A DNA stretch of 35,704 nt. Source: Phycisphaerae bacterium. GTDB taxonomy: Bacteria; Planctomycetota; Phycisphaerae; Phycisphaerales; Phycisphaeraceae. The stretch spans positions 1 through 35,704 of the forward strand of contig JAUHYI010000051.1 in assembly GCA_030426385.1 (NCBI GenBank). The letters run 5' to 3'. Under the pieces are notes generated by a model, which made no database searches, was not told where the DNA came from, and worked only from the letters and a program-made list of their open reading frames with translations. Of this stretch, positions 35,503-35,704 are shown piece by piece (within the stretch, counting starts at the first letter, position 1; the number at the start of each line of letters is the position of its first letter). The translations under genes and the position numbers were made by a program.

Positions 35503-35704
35503 CGGTCATTAATGCGTCCTGTCTAGCGGTTATTTTGTAGGTTGTTTTGGGTGTTGTTTTTGTTGGATTTTTTGTTGCGAGATTTATGGGCGTCGCCGTT
35601 TCAGCATCAGTGCGCCCAGTCCCATGATCGACATCGTTGCGGGCTCGGGAATGGTGTTGCCAAAAGTGCTCAGGGCCTGTGGTGTCAGTCGTATCTCGTC
35701 AAAT
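35503..35704 (-). repeat. direct repeat, right copy (reaches the window edge)
   Basis: Same orientation and nearly the same sequence as 20901-21113. The coding part and the five bases behind it (35579-35704) show no difference from 20988-21113. The region further downstream has two rather than three 12-bp units and a few substitutions. The repeat continues past the window edge. Confidence 0.92.
35584..35704 (-). CDS. second copy of LamG/PEP-CTERM protein, C-terminal part only
   Basis: The last 39 residues (FDEIRLTPQALSTFGNTIPE, then PATMSIMGLGALMLKRRRP) and the stop codon are present and identical to the gene at 20993-21805. The start and the lectin domain lie outside the window. It shows the PEP-CTERM signal and the end of the LamG domain. 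Whether the whole gene and its operator are duplicated cannot be seen. Confidence 0.85.
   Translation of the reverse strand, partial: FDEIRLTPQALSTFGNTIPEPATMSIMGLGALMLKRRRP

Noticed and set aside
1-35704. CRISPR arrays, tRNA or rRNA genes, toxin-antitoxin or phage modules
   Set aside because: No regularly spaced repeats, cloverleaf-like segments or recognisable proteins of these types were seen by reading both strands.

Overview
The window looks like part of a Planctomycetota chromosome, most likely Phycisphaerae-like. This is inferred from the gene families present: an LEPR-xLL secreted protein, several PEP-CTERM proteins, pseudopilins with long leaders, large LamG fusion proteins and planctomycete-type transposase fragments. 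No rRNA or tRNA gene was seen, so the taxonomy rests on family content only.

Left part (1-10026): a scarred, transposon-rich flank. It holds the 3' end of an IS630-type transposase, a small unknown ORF, a giant secreted protein (LEPR-xLL motif, RTX-type calcium repeats, trypsin-like protease), a dead IS3-family element with both terminal inverted repeats still visible, and a PEP-CTERM protein built from T5SS/PEP-CTERM repeats. Two fragments of what looks like one further transposase lie on either side of that repeat protein.

Middle part (10027-20683): a carbohydrate-related cluster around a GntR-type regulator. On the minus strand is a secreted fusion of LamG, metallophosphoesterase and PQQ-type propeller. 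On the plus strand are the regulator, a beta-helix PEP-CTERM protein, a LamG plus DUF6259-like putative glycosidase and a pseudopilin. A second pseudopilin faces them. The intergenic region holds a 26-bp near-palindrome, repeated AATTGGT-type motifs and a good sigma70-like promoter.

Right part (20993-35704): a second cluster controlled by a LacI-family regulator. A LamG/PEP-CTERM surface protein is transcribed divergently from the regulator; its promoter has a perfect 18-bp palindrome over the -10 and start point. Next come a second secreted DUF6259-like glycosidase, a possible 40-residue peptide, a cytoplasmic GH95-like enzyme, a sodium:solute symporter and, convergent and overlapping, a cytoplasmic GH38 alpha-mannosidase. 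The signal-peptide pattern suggests extracellular cleavage, import by the symporter and further cytoplasmic cleavage. The glycan is unknown; no sulfatase, polysaccharide lyase or SusC/D pair was seen. The window ends inside a second, nearly identical copy of the LamG/PEP-CTERM gene, so the LacI cluster lies between direct repeats about 14.6 kb apart.

The most unusual items are the metallophosphoesterase-lectin-propeller fusion sharing a lectin domain with the adjacent putative glycosidase, the duplicated surface-protein gene bracketing a catabolic cluster, the GH95-like enzyme without the usual Asp motif, and the transposase apparently split by a PEP-CTERM gene.
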